Shown one piece after another: positions 26,165 through 34,873 of a stretch of DNA of 64,000 nucleotides. The translations under genes were made by a program, and so were the position numbers. Under the pieces are notes generated by a model, which saw only the letters and a program-made list of their open reading frames with translations, had not been told where the DNA came from and made no database searches. How positions within the stretch are numbered: position 1 is the first letter of the stretch; each line of letters opens with the position of its first letter. Source of the DNA: an uncultured Bacteroidales bacterium (GTDB lineage Bacteria; Bacteroidota; Bacteroidia; Bacteroidales; F082); the NCBI GenBank assembly GCA_947166105.1, contig CAMVCZ010000001.1:1-64000 (forward strand), written 5' to 3'.

Positions 26165-26740
26165 ATGCAATTCGAAATACAAGAACCAAGAACCATCCCG
26201 TTCTACGGCGGCGACAAGAAATTGGGCGAGGCCGTGAAAAGCGCGGGCGCAAGGCGCAACATGGGGCCTTTGCGCTTCGCTTTCAGGAAGATAAAGAACA
26301 TCATTTTGGCGCGATTGTCGTATTTTTGCCCGCTCAACGGGTGGCGGGTGAAGATGAACCGCTGGCGCGGAGTGCACATCGGGAAAAATGTTTATATCGG
26401 GATGCACTGCGTCATTGACAACGCTTATCCCGAGTACGTTTACATCGAGGACAACGTGTCGCTCGCGGGCGAGGTAACGGTCATTGCTCACATGAACCCC
26501 TATCCGCATTTTGAGGGCGTCATCGAGCCGAAAGTGGCGCCGGTGGTCATCCGCAAAGGCGCATGGATTGGCGTGAAAAGCGCGGTGCTTTGTGGTGCCG
26601 AAGTGGGGGAGTACGCCATCGTTTCCGCAGGGTCGGTGGTGGATAAGAAGGTGAGTCCGTGCACGATAGTTGCCGGGAATCCCGCACACAAGAAAGTGGA
26701 TTTTTCAACGTTAATGAAAGACAAACTGAACCAAGAATGA
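26165..26740 (+). CDS. Hexapeptide-repeat (LbH) acyltransferase
   Basis: 191 residues from ATG 26165; a TTG directly behind the previous stop (26144) would add seven residues. After an N-terminal helical part, the beta-helix turns are VHIGKNVYIGMHCVID, VYIEDNVSLAGEVTVIAH and PVVIRKGAWIGVKSAVLCGA, closing with TIVAGNPAHK. Proteins of this type O- or N-acetylate sugars with acetyl-CoA. Its stop overlaps the start of fabD-like 26737. Confidence 0.8.
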   Translation: MQFEIQEPRTIPFYGGDKKLGEAVKSAGARRNMGPLRFAFRKIKNIILARLSYFCPLNGWRVKMNRWRGVHIGKNVYIGMHCVIDNAYPEYVYIEDNVSLAGEVTVIAHMNPYPHFEGVIEPKVAPVVIRKGAWIGVKSAVLCGAEVGEYAIVSAGSVVDKKVSPCTIVAGNPAHKKVDFSTLMKDKLNQE

Positions 26741-27666
26741 AAACAGCATTTATATTTCCAGGCCAAGGCTGCCAAAAGGAAGGCATGGGGAAGGAACTTT
26801 ATGAGGCTTTTCCTGAAGCCAAGCAACTGTTTGAACGCGCCAACGATTTCTTCGGTCGCCGCATCACGGATGTGATGTTTCACGGCACCGAATTGGAGCT
26901 GATGGAAACCAAAAACACGCAACCAGCTGTGTTTATCTATGAAGTGGCCGCCGCCTTGACGCAAAAGAATATCGTTCCCGATGTGGTGGCAGGGCATTCA
27001 CTCGGCGAGTTTGCCGCCCTTGTAGTGAGCGGTTGCCTGAGTTTTGAGGATGGACTTAACTTGGTGTATCACAGGGCGTTGTTTGGACAAAAGGCCTGCG
27101 AGAAAACGCCTACCGCGATGGGGGCTGTCATCGGAATGTCGGACGAATATGTCGAAAAACGCCTCAAGGAGATTTGGGATGAGACGGGCGAACCGGTGTA
27201 TTTCGCCAACTACAACGGTCCGGGTCAAGTGGTGATTACAGGCAGTCTGAACGGCATCCGAACCACGCTAAAACGCCTGAAAGCGGAAGGCGCGAAAAAG
27301 GCCGTTTTGCTCGGCATTGGCGGGTCGTTCCATTCGCCCTACATGAATGAGGCGCGTGAGGAATTGGGCGAAATCATTGAAAAAACGACCTTCAATGTGC
27401 CGAAATGTCCGATTTACCAATGCGTGGACGGCAAGCCGCACTCAAATCCTGACGAACTGAAAACCAACTTGATAGAGCATATCACGCATCCCGTTTTGTG
27501 GACAACGATGGTGCGCAACATGAACGCCGACGAGGTTGGCGCATATTTTGAAGTCGGCACCGACGACACACTCCAAAAAATCGTGGCGCGCATGTGCCCC
27601 GAAAGCGAGGTGCATTCCATCTGGGAAGTTGAAGATTATAAACCATTAAATATCTTAAAATCATGA
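26737..27666 (+). CDS. Malonyl-CoA:ACP transacylase (FabD-like)
   Basis: 309 residues from ATG 26737, which overlaps the upstream stop and begins exactly at MKTAFIFPGQGCQKEGMG, the family N-terminus. The nucleophile serine is in VVAGHSLGEFAALVV, and the histidine motif is in the second half (SFHSPYM). The enzyme loads malonyl from CoA onto an acyl carrier protein; the ACP is the very next gene. Its place inside a capsule operon, with its own ACP, reductase and FabH, says it serves a dedicated short-chain synthesis rather than bulk lipid synthesis. Confidence 0.92.
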   Translation: MKTAFIFPGQGCQKEGMGKELYEAFPEAKQLFERANDFFGRRITDVMFHGTELELMETKNTQPAVFIYEVAAALTQKNIVPDVVAGHSLGEFAALVVSGCLSFEDGLNLVYHRALFGQKACEKTPTAMGAVIGMSDEYVEKRLKEIWDETGEPVYFANYNGPGQVVITGSLNGIRTTLKRLKAEGAKKAVLLGIGGSFHSPYMNEAREELGEIIEKTTFNVPKCPIYQCVDGKPHSNPDELKTNLIEHITHPVLWTTMVRNMNADEVGAYFEVGTDDTLQKIVARMCPESEVHSIWEVEDYKPLNILKS

Positions 27667-27890
27667 CATTAGACCAATTTGTACAACAATTTGCTGAGCA
27701 GTTTGACGAGACTCCTGCCAACCAATTTACTCCTTCCACTGACTACAAATCCTTGGAGGAATGGGGTTCATTGACCACGCTTGGCGTTATCACGATGGTG
27801 GATGCCGAGATGGGAAAACGCATCACCGGCTCCAACTTGCTGGCTTGCACCACGATTGAGGAACTCTACAACTTTATCCAAAGGATTTGA
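27663..27890 (+). CDS. Acyl carrier protein
   Basis: 75 residues, acidic, one four-helix carrier domain. The phosphopantetheine serine is in LEEWGSLTTLGVITMVD, where the usual DSL is GSL. The preceding D/F-rich helix 1 and final IEELYNFIQRI helix fit ACPs. Start overlaps the fabD-like stop and its own stop overlaps the next ATG (TGATG), so stoichiometric co-translation is likely. It would carry malonyl, acetoacetyl and 3-hydroxyacyl groups made by the flanking enzymes. Confidence 0.88.
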   Translation: MTLDQFVQQFAEQFDETPANQFTPSTDYKSLEEWGSLTTLGVITMVDAEMGKRITGSNLLACTTIEELYNFIQRI

Positions 27891-28639
27891 TGAACGGCCG
27901 TTTTTCGTTGGAAGGGAAGACCCTTCTTGTAACGGGCGCTTCGTCGGGCATCGGGCGGTGCGTGGCGGTGGAGTGTGCCAAAATGGGCGCGAAACTCGTC
28001 ATCAACGGGCGCAATCAAGAACGTTTGAACCAAACGCTTTCCATATTGGAAGGTGTTGGCCATCAAGCCATTGCCGCCGACTTGTCGGACCATGAGGCCG
28101 TAAGCGCGATGGTGGAGCAACTGCCGCAATTGGACGGCGTTTCGCACAATGCGGGCGTGACGAGCATCGGCATGATCAAGTTCATCAAGGCGGACGACTG
28201 GCAAGCACTTTCGCAAACCAACGTGTTCTCGGCCATCTGGCTCACGCGATGCCTCGTTGCCAAAAAGAAGCTCAACAAGCCAGCTTCCGTTGTGTTTACC
28301 TCGTCCATTTCGGGCAATGATAGTGTGCGTCATGGCGAAGCCTTGTATGCCGCCACCAAAAGTGCCCTCAGTGGTTTCGCGAAGGCTGCGGCTTTGGATT
28401 TGGCTCCGCAAGGCATCCGCGTGAATTGTGTGCATCCTGGAATGATAGAAACGGAACTGTTCCACTCGTCGCAAGACGCTCTTTCCCAGAATATTGACGA
28501 ACTGAAAAAGCTCTTTCCGCTCAAGCGGTTCGGTGCGCCCGAAGACGTGGCCGACGGCGTGATTTACCTGCTCTCCGATGCTTCGTTGTGGGTGACGGGA
28601 ACCGAACTGAAAATCGACGGCGGATATACCTTAATCTGA
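27890..28639 (+). CDS. FabG-like short-chain dehydrogenase/reductase
   Basis: 249 residues from ATG 27890. The Rossmann motif is LLVTGASSGIGRCVAVECA, the active site has SSISG and YAATKSALSGF (Tyr-x3-Lys), and the C-terminal ASLWVTGTELKIDGGYTL is typical of FabG-type ketoacyl-ACP reductases. Between an ACP and a FabH gene, it should reduce the beta-keto group of the acyl-ACP with NADPH. No dehydratase follows, so the product would stay 3-hydroxyacyl. Confidence 0.88.
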   Translation: MNGRFSLEGKTLLVTGASSGIGRCVAVECAKMGAKLVINGRNQERLNQTLSILEGVGHQAIAADLSDHEAVSAMVEQLPQLDGVSHNAGVTSIGMIKFIKADDWQALSQTNVFSAIWLTRCLVAKKKLNKPASVVFTSSISGNDSVRHGEALYAATKSALSGFAKAAALDLAPQGIRVNCVHPGMIETELFHSSQDALSQNIDELKKLFPLKRFGAPEDVADGVIYLLSDASLWVTGTELKIDGGYTLI

Positions 28640-28641
28640 TT

Positions 28642-29643
28642 ATGAAAGCTTTTATTCAAGCCTTAGCCTACAGCCTGCCCGAAAAAGTGCTGACCAACGC
28701 CGACCTCGCTTTGGAGTTTCCCGAATGGACCGAGGAGAAAATCATGAAGAAATTAGGCATCGCCGAACGGCATGTGGCGGCGGAGAACGAAACCGCTTCC
28801 GACATGGCCGTTTCCGCTGCCGAAAAACTGTTTGCAGAAAACGAAATCAATCGCGAAACGGTTGATTATTTGATATTTTGCACCCAAAGTCCCGACTACA
28901 TTTTGCCCACAACGGCCTGCCTGATTCAGCAACGGTTGGGTCTGAAAGACAGCATCGGGGCCATCGATGTGAACCTCGGCTGCTCGGGCTGGATTTTTGG
29001 GCTTTCCTTGGCCAAAGGTTTGGTTTTGGGCGGCATGGCGAAGCGCGTTTTGTTGCTGACGGCGGAAACCTATTCAAAATACCTGCACCCGCGCGACAAA
29101 GGCAACCGCACCATCTTCGGTGACGGCGCGGCGGCCACCTTGGTCGGATGTGACGGCATCGCCGAAATCGGGAACTTCAGCTTCGGTACCGACGGCAACG
29201 GCGCGGAGAATTTGATAGTGAAATCAGGTGGCGCACGGCATAGAAATCAACTTGATGATTTACAGTTCGATAACTTTGGAAATCCCAAGTCATCGGACTA
29301 TATTTACATGAACGGTGCCGAGATTCTGAACTACACCCTCGACCGCATCCCCGGACTGATTGAGGATGTGCTTCAAATGAACGGTTGCGCTTTGGAAGAT
29401 ATTGATTTGCACGTCTATCATCAAGCCAACAAATACATCGCTAACCTGCAGCGCGTGAAGATGAAAATCGAGCCGGAGAAGTATTATTGCTGCTTTGAGA
29501 AGATGGGCAACACAGTCTCATCGACCATCCCGATTGCATTGAAAGAGGCCTTGAACGACGGCTCAATCAAGCCCGGAAACAAGGTGCTTTCGGTGGCACA
29601 AGGTTTGGGTTACTCGTGGGGCGGTGTGATGATGCAATTCTGA
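28642..29643 (+). CDS. 3-Oxoacyl-ACP synthase III (FabH-like ketosynthase)
   Basis: 333 residues from ATG 28642. The thiolase-fold catalytic triad is complete: Cys114 in NLGCSGWIFGLSLAKG, His in HVYHQANKYI and Asn in EKMGNTVSSTIP. FabH condenses an acyl-CoA, usually acetyl-CoA, with malonyl-ACP to give acetoacetyl-ACP. As the only ketosynthase of the set it would perform a single extension. With FabD, ACP and the reductase upstream it gives a complete route to 3-hydroxybutyryl-ACP (or a branched homologue). Starts 2 nt after the reductase stop. Confidence 0.9.
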   Translation: MKAFIQALAYSLPEKVLTNADLALEFPEWTEEKIMKKLGIAERHVAAENETASDMAVSAAEKLFAENEINRETVDYLIFCTQSPDYILPTTACLIQQRLGLKDSIGAIDVNLGCSGWIFGLSLAKGLVLGGMAKRVLLLTAETYSKYLHPRDKGNRTIFGDGAAATLVGCDGIAEIGNFSFGTDGNGAENLIVKSGGARHRNQLDDLQFDNFGNPKSSDYIYMNGAEILNYTLDRIPGLIEDVLQMNGCALEDIDLHVYHQANKYIANLQRVKMKIEPEKYYCCFEKMGNTVSSTIPIALKEALNDGSIKPGNKVLSVAQGLGYSWGGVMMQF

Positions 29644-29654
29644 CGTTTCGGACT

Positions 29655-30575
29655 ATGCCAAAAGACCGTTTTTGCTTGATTACCAACGATGTGGAAACCA
29701 CATCGATTCTGAATCACAAGTTGCGCGACAAGACGGGCGAGTATGTGCTCAACCAAGGAATGCCGCGCCTGCTGGACTTGTATGAGAAATATGGCGTGAA
29801 GGCCACCTTTTTCTATACTGGCCATATTGCGAGACTCTATCCCGAAGTGGTGAAGATGGCGTATGAACACGGCCATGAAGTTGGCTCTCACGGACTTACG
29901 CACGAAGTGAGCAAGGCTTTTGATGTGATGCCGCCCGAGGAACAACTTTCGCATTTGAAGCAATCAAAGCAGATTTTGGAGGACATCATCGGCGAGGAAG
30001 TGGTTTCGTTTCGCGCTCCGGCGGCGCGAGTCGATAAGGCTTTTCCGAAAGTGTTGCAAGAGGCTGGTTTCAAAGTGGATAGCTCGGTTTCGTCGCAGAG
30101 GATGGACATGATGTTTTCGTTTGGCGCGTTGAAGAAACTCCATTGGCTCATCGCGCCGCGAAAGGCTTATTTCACACAACCCGACAACATTTTCCGCAAA
30201 GGCGAATCTGGGATTTTGGAAGCCCCGATTTCCGCTTTCGGTTTCCCTTACATTGGCACTTTCATGCGTATTGCGCCCGGACTTAACCGTTTCACACGCA
30301 GCCTGTTATATTGCGAAACGTTGTGCAATGGTCGGCAATTCGTGTTCCTGACCCATCCCAACGAGTTCATTGACGAGGACAAGGAAACCGACGAAATCGA
30401 GCGCCGCGCCAAGAACTACATCGCTTATCTTCTTGGCGATGTGCTTCGACATAAGCTGAAAGTCAAGAACTTGGGCGAAAGGGCTTTGCCGATTTACGAG
30501 CGCGAATTGGCGTTTTTCAAAGACAAAGGATTTGAATTTCTGACCTGCAAGGATTTGTTGGCCAAAAAGAGTTGA
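29655..30575 (+). CDS. Polysaccharide deacetylase (NodB domain, CE4-like)
   Basis: 306 residues from ATG 29655. Motif 1 is CLITNDVETTS, motif 2 HEVGSHGLTHE (the metal-binding histidines) and motif 3 SFRAPAARVD; then a longer C-terminal region ending in GFEFLTCKDLL. No signal peptide is visible, so it would act in the cytoplasm, for instance on a lipid-linked sugar or precursor. It stands directly after the FabH-like gene, and a second deacetylase-like gene follows by one base. Confidence 0.85.
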   Translation: MPKDRFCLITNDVETTSILNHKLRDKTGEYVLNQGMPRLLDLYEKYGVKATFFYTGHIARLYPEVVKMAYEHGHEVGSHGLTHEVSKAFDVMPPEEQLSHLKQSKQILEDIIGEEVVSFRAPAARVDKAFPKVLQEAGFKVDSSVSSQRMDMMFSFGALKKLHWLIAPRKAYFTQPDNIFRKGESGILEAPISAFGFPYIGTFMRIAPGLNRFTRSLLYCETLCNGRQFVFLTHPNEFIDEDKETDEIERRAKNYIAYLLGDVLRHKLKVKNLGERALPIYERELAFFKDKGFEFLTCKDLLAKKS

Positions 30576-30576
30576 T

Positions 30577-31395
30577 ATGCGCGACTTCACTTTGAAATCC
30601 TACCGTTCATTGTTGGAAGCCTTCCAAAAGGCTGGCTATCAATTCCAGACTTTTGAGGAGTTCATGGAACATCCTGCCGAGGGAAAGACGGTTGTCATGC
30701 GGCACGATGTGGACGAAAAAGCACCCAATGCCTTGAAAATGGCGCAGTTGGAGCATGAAATTGGCGTGAAATCCACCTATTTCTTCCGCATCGTCAAGCA
30801 GAGCAACGTGCCAGAGGTGATTCGTGGCATCGCGTCCTTGGGACACGAAATCGGCTACCATTACGAGGACTTGGCTACCGCCGATGGAGACATGGAAAAA
30901 GCCACGGCAGCGTTTGCAAAAAACTTGGCCTATTTCCGTGAATATTACCCTGTTAGATCGGTGTGTATGCACGGCAGTTCCACCTCGAAATTCGACAATC
31001 GGTTGCTTTGGGAAACGCACCAACTATCCGATTTCGGGTTGGTGGGAGAGCCTTATCTTAGCGTTGATTTCAGCAAGGTTTTCTACCTCACCGACACGGG
31101 CTACGCTTGGGACGGCGGCAAGTTTGCCACCCGCGACATCGTTGAAAACCATTTTGGCTTAAAATTCCACACTACTGCGGAAATCGCAGCTTGCATTGCG
31201 TCTGACCATTTCCCCGAAACTGCTCTGATACTCGCCCACACTCTATGGACTGATAGTTTCTCTCAATGGATAGCCTTGCATCTTCGGGAATTCTTGAGAA
31301 ACAACCTGAAACTTGTGGCTCAAAACAATAAGGGTGTGGCGAAACTCTATGCCAAAATGGTGGAATTATACTGGAAAAATGAAAATAAAATCTAA
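30577..31395 (+). CDS. Polysaccharide deacetylase-like protein
   Basis: 272 residues. The TVVMRHDVDEKAPNAL segment (motif 1, D-x-D) and LGHEIGYHYEDLA (motif 2, H-x3-YH) match NodB-related deacetylases, but the SHGLTH form of motif 2 is changed to GYHYED, as in a subfamily common next to capsule genes. No signal peptide. It could remove an N-acetyl group so that another acyl group can be attached, which would connect it to the 3-hydroxyacyl genes upstream. Last gene before the export operon. Confidence 0.75.
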   Translation: MRDFTLKSYRSLLEAFQKAGYQFQTFEEFMEHPAEGKTVVMRHDVDEKAPNALKMAQLEHEIGVKSTYFFRIVKQSNVPEVIRGIASLGHEIGYHYEDLATADGDMEKATAAFAKNLAYFREYYPVRSVCMHGSSTSKFDNRLLWETHQLSDFGLVGEPYLSVDFSKVFYLTDTGYAWDGGKFATRDIVENHFGLKFHTTAEIAACIASDHFPETALILAHTLWTDSFSQWIALHLREFLRNNLKLVAQNNKGVAKLYAKMVELYWKNENKI

Positions 31396-31396
31396 A

Positions 31397-31429
31397 TTGC
31401 TGCATAATCGGATTTTTTTTGTATTTTTG
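31397..31429 (+). promoter_or_regulatory. Probable promoter of the wza-wzc-wzb unit
   Basis: TTG at 31397-31399, 22 nt, then TATTTTTG at 31422-31429 followed by C: close to the Bacteroidota -33 TTG / -7 TAnnTTTG pattern. It lies 36 nt before the ATG of the lipoprotein gene and allows expression of the export genes apart from the sugar genes. Confidence 0.55.
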
Positions 31430-31465
31430 CACGCTATTTTAAACCGTCAAGAAAAGTTTATTACA

Positions 31466-32245
31466 ATGAAAAAAAGTAAGTTATTTCTGTTTTTTGCTTT
31501 GGTAATGTTGGCCTTGTCGTCAACTTCATGTATTACAACTAAACAGGTTCGTTATTTGCAAGATATGCCCATTGAAGGTATGCCTTTGAATGAAGTGTTG
31601 GAAGCCACAATTGCTCCGTATGATGAATTGAGAATCGTTGTGCTAAGTAATACAGGCAAGGATGATGAGTTAATCAAGCCTTTTAATGTGATGGGTGCTG
31701 CGGGTGTTAGTGCTGGCTACGGTTCGGGCTATTTGGTGGATGCCAACGGCAATATCCAGTTCCCGGTTTTGGGTGATTTGCATGTACAGGGGTTGACCCG
31801 TTTACAGCTGCAAGACACCGTCGCCGCCCATCTTGAGCGAAACGGTTACATAAAGAATCCATTGGTTACTGCCCGTTTTTTGAACTTTAAGGTGTTTTTC
31901 CTTAGCACTTCTGGCGGTAAGGTGTTGAATGTCCCCAATGAGCGTTGCACATTCCTTGAGGCTTTGGCAATGTCAGGTGGATTGAATCATTATACGCGCC
32001 GCGATAGGGTAGGTGTGATGCGTGAAGTGGATGGCAAGCGGGTGATACATTATATGGATCCACGCTCCATTTCCATTTATGATGATGAATTCTTTATTCT
32101 TCAGCAGAATGATATCATCTTTACGGAGGAGATGACCTACAATTTCTTCAGGGAAACCTATAACAACTGGTCATTTATCCTTTCAATAATCACTTCACTT
32201 ACTGGGTTTATCACTATGTGGGGGATATTCAAAAGTAAGAATTGA
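31466..32245 (+). CDS. Wza-type polysaccharide export outer-membrane lipoprotein
   Basis: 259 residues from ATG 31466, the start that gives a clean lipoprotein signal (MKKSKLFLFFALVM, lipobox LSSTSC). A poly-export domain (YDELRIVVLS; GYLVDANGNIQFPVLGDLH) and an SLBB repeat follow. The last 25 residues are hydrophobic (FILSIITSLTGFITMWGIF) and may span the outer membrane, as in short Bacteroidota Wza proteins. It forms the export pore that works with the Wzc co-polymerase encoded next. Confidence 0.9.
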   Translation: MKKSKLFLFFALVMLALSSTSCITTKQVRYLQDMPIEGMPLNEVLEATIAPYDELRIVVLSNTGKDDELIKPFNVMGAAGVSAGYGSGYLVDANGNIQFPVLGDLHVQGLTRLQLQDTVAAHLERNGYIKNPLVTARFLNFKVFFLSTSGGKVLNVPNERCTFLEALAMSGGLNHYTRRDRVGVMREVDGKRVIHYMDPRSISIYDDEFFILQQNDIIFTEEMTYNFFRETYNNWSFILSIITSLTGFITMWGIFKSKN

Positions 32246-32305
32246 TTTTCAGAACAATGTCAAGTCAATAATATAGATTGTTTTCATTCAAAATAGAATA
32301 ATAAA

Positions 32306-34861
32306 ATGGAAGAACAGAAAAAGGTCAACACGAATCCGAGGGATGTAAACTCGTTTTTCGATGAGGATACCAATAGCGGCTTTAAGTTTAAGGATTTGGT
32401 ATTCATGATATTGCGAAACCTGCCTTATTTTGTGGTTTGTGCATTGGTAGGTGGCATTATTTCATATTACAATGTGAAAAAGCAGGAAAGGATTTATGCA
32501 AGTTCTGCCTCTTTGATGATTAAGACGACATCGAGTGGCGGCTCGGAGTCTTTCCGTGGCTCGGTTCCTTTGAATTCGATTTTTGGACCTGGCTTGGTTT
32601 TCAGTACTATTAATAATGAAATCATGGTGCTGAAATCACAAACTATTATGGAATTCATGGTCAGGAAATTGAATTTGAACACTTCTTATTCCTATAAGAC
32701 GAAAATTGCAAGAAGGAATTCAGACTTGTATAAAGACGGTCCGGTTGAAGTGGTGTTTCCCGAATTGGACGAAGAGGCGAATGCCAGTTTCACGTTGAAA
32801 GTGTTGGACAAGAATCATGTTGAATTGTCTGATTTTGGAGCAGGAATCCCGTCGATGAAAGTGGATATTAACGACACCATAATTTCTCCTGTAGGCAAAT
32901 TGGTAATCAAGCCGACATGGAGGTATGCTGATTTCACAGATCAAGAAATCCTTGTTCGTCATTCACCGCTCACAAGAGTGGCAGCTGGGTATCGCGGAAG
33001 GGTAAGCGTAGCAAGGGATAACGATAAGAATGCTATTTTAAGATTGTCGTTGAGCGACACATCCCCAACTCGTGCTGCCGATGTCCTGAACGCACTGATG
33101 GATGTTTATAATCAGGAGTCAGTAGCTGACCAACAACGCGTGCTTGACTTTACTGAAAAATTTATCAATGATCGTATTGAATATTTGATGAATGATATTC
33201 ATGACTATGAGCAAGTTTCAGTACATTTCAAGCAAAGCCATAACATTATCGACACTAGAAGCTATGGCCAAACTTACGTCGCTACAAGTACGGCAAAGAC
33301 AGAGGAAGCCAAGCAACTTGAAGCCCAGGCGGATATGGTACGTTATCTCATCGATTTTATGAGAGAAAGTGATGATCAGATGATACCTATTGGAATGATT
33401 AACTTGCCACGAGAAGCCTCGTCATTTATCACTCAGTACAACAGCAACTTGCTGAAAATTGAAAAATATAAATTGGATGGTACAGTAAATAATCCTGTGG
33501 CTCAGGCGTTGATAGATGAGCAGGTCAGCTTACGTTCCAATATTGTTACCACGCTTCAGTCCAATCTCATAACTTTGGAAGACCGTATCGCAGCTGCCAA
33601 TCGAGAGCGTAATATTGCCAATTCACAAATCCAGAGTGTACCTGTGGCTCAATTGCAGCTCAGTTCGGTGGAGAGAATGCAGGGAATCAAGGAAAAACTG
33701 TATTTGCAATTGTTGACCAAGCGTGAGGAAATGCTTATGATGAGTCCTCAGTTGGAAGCTACCGGAAAGGTGATAGATTATGCCCATGCTAATCCCACCC
33801 CTGTCGCCCCTAACGAAAAGAAATCGACATTGATAGGTGTCCTGATTGGCCTGGCTATTCCAATAGTTGTCATTTTGCTTAAGAACATGTTGGATACGAC
33901 CATCCATGAAAGGGCAGATATCCAGAAGTCATCGAATGTGCCTTTCTTGGGCGACATACCATTCCAAAGCGGTTCAAAGGATCATGCTATTGTGGTGAAA
34001 GAGAATGGCCGAGATTCGCTTTCCGAATCGTTCCGCTTGATACGCTCCACGCTTGAATATATGAAGGATAGGCGAGACGGTGCCCATGTTGTCATGTTTA
34101 CTTCATTTATGGTGTCGTCAGGTAAAACCTTCGTTTCAACCAATTTGGCGACCAGTTTCGCTCTGGCTTCCCGTAAGGTGGTCATTGTTGACTTGGATAT
34201 TCGTAAAGGTACGCTTTTCAAAGTGTTCGGTGTTAGCACGAGAGCTGGTGTTTCAAACTATCTGTCTGGAAAAACTGACAATCTTGATGACATCATCCAT
34301 TCCGACAGCGTCACTCCGAATCTTGATATCATCTTCTCAGGTCCTGTACCGCCTAATCCTGCCGAGTTGTTGATGAACACCCGTTTGGACGATATGATTG
34401 CTGAGTTGCGTAAGCGTTATGAATATATCTTCCTTGATAATGTTCCCGTTGGCATGGTTGCCGACTCTGACATTGTGAAACGTGTTGCCGATACTACCAT
34501 CATGGTGCTGAGAGCCGGCAAGACCGACAAGCGTTTGCTCTTTGACGTGGATAAGTTCTATAAGGACGGCTACTTCCCGAACTTGTGCGTTGTGCTGAAC
34601 TCCGTCAATAAGAAGAGACGTGGCTATGGCAATTATGGTTACGGATACGGCTATGGTTATGGCTATGGTTATGGCTATGGTTATGGCTATGGTTACGGAT
34701 ATGGCTATGGTTATGGCTACGGTTACGGAAATGAGGTTGAAGAGGAGGCCAAGAAAAAGAAGAAATGGTTTAAGCGTCTTTTCCGCAAGCATCACCACCA
34801 CCATCACCATCGTTCTAAAGGTATGCATGTGGCAAAGGCTCAAGACGACGGCAAAGACTAA
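32306..34861 (+). CDS. Wzc-type co-polymerase with tyrosine kinase domain and a (Gly-Tyr)n tail
   Basis: 851 residues. Wzz domain with helix 1 near residues 35-55 (LPYFVVCALVGGIISYY), a periplasmic coiled-coil region, and helix 2 near 505-525 (IGVLIGLAIPIVVILL). The cytoplasmic BY-kinase follows: Walker A MVSSGKTFVSTNLA, Walker A' VVIVDLDIRKG and Walker B YIFLDNVP. The tyrosine cluster at the C-terminus is an alternating Gly-Tyr tract with 17 tyrosines, then a lysine-rich patch and seven consecutive histidines. Wzc controls chain length and export; phosphorylation of the tail is reversed by the phosphatase encoded next. Confidence 0.93.
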   Translation: MEEQKKVNTNPRDVNSFFDEDTNSGFKFKDLVFMILRNLPYFVVCALVGGIISYYNVKKQERIYASSASLMIKTTSSGGSESFRGSVPLNSIFGPGLVFSTINNEIMVLKSQTIMEFMVRKLNLNTSYSYKTKIARRNSDLYKDGPVEVVFPELDEEANASFTLKVLDKNHVELSDFGAGIPSMKVDINDTIISPVGKLVIKPTWRYADFTDQEILVRHSPLTRVAAGYRGRVSVARDNDKNAILRLSLSDTSPTRAADVLNALMDVYNQESVADQQRVLDFTEKFINDRIEYLMNDIHDYEQVSVHFKQSHNIIDTRSYGQTYVATSTAKTEEAKQLEAQADMVRYLIDFMRESDDQMIPIGMINLPREASSFITQYNSNLLKIEKYKLDGTVNNPVAQALIDEQVSLRSNIVTTLQSNLITLEDRIAAANRERNIANSQIQSVPVAQLQLSSVERMQGIKEKLYLQLLTKREEMLMMSPQLEATGKVIDYAHANPTPVAPNEKKSTLIGVLIGLAIPIVVILLKNMLDTTIHERADIQKSSNVPFLGDIPFQSGSKDHAIVVKENGRDSLSESFRLIRSTLEYMKDRRDGAHVVMFTSFMVSSGKTFVSTNLATSFALASRKVVIVDLDIRKGTLFKVFGVSTRAGVSNYLSGKTDNLDDIIHSDSVTPNLDIIFSGPVPPNPAELLMNTRLDDMIAELRKRYEYIFLDNVPVGMVADSDIVKRVADTTIMVLRAGKTDKRLLFDVDKFYKDGYFPNLCVVLNSVNKKRRGYGNYGYGYGYGYGYGYGYGYGYGYGYGYGYGYGYGNEVEEEAKKKKKWFKRLFRKHHHHHHHRSKGMHVAKAQDDGKD
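34622..34731 (+). repeat. GGCTATGGTTAT tandem repeat coding for (Gly-Tyr)n
   Basis: About nine imperfect 12-nt units (GGCTATGGTTAT with TAC/GGA variants) encode an alternating Gly-Tyr tract with 17 tyrosines at the end of the Wzc kinase. The period is a multiple of three, so unit gain or loss changes the number of phosphorylatable tyrosines without a frameshift. Confidence 0.9.
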
Positions 34862-34873
34862 ACAATTTGAAAG

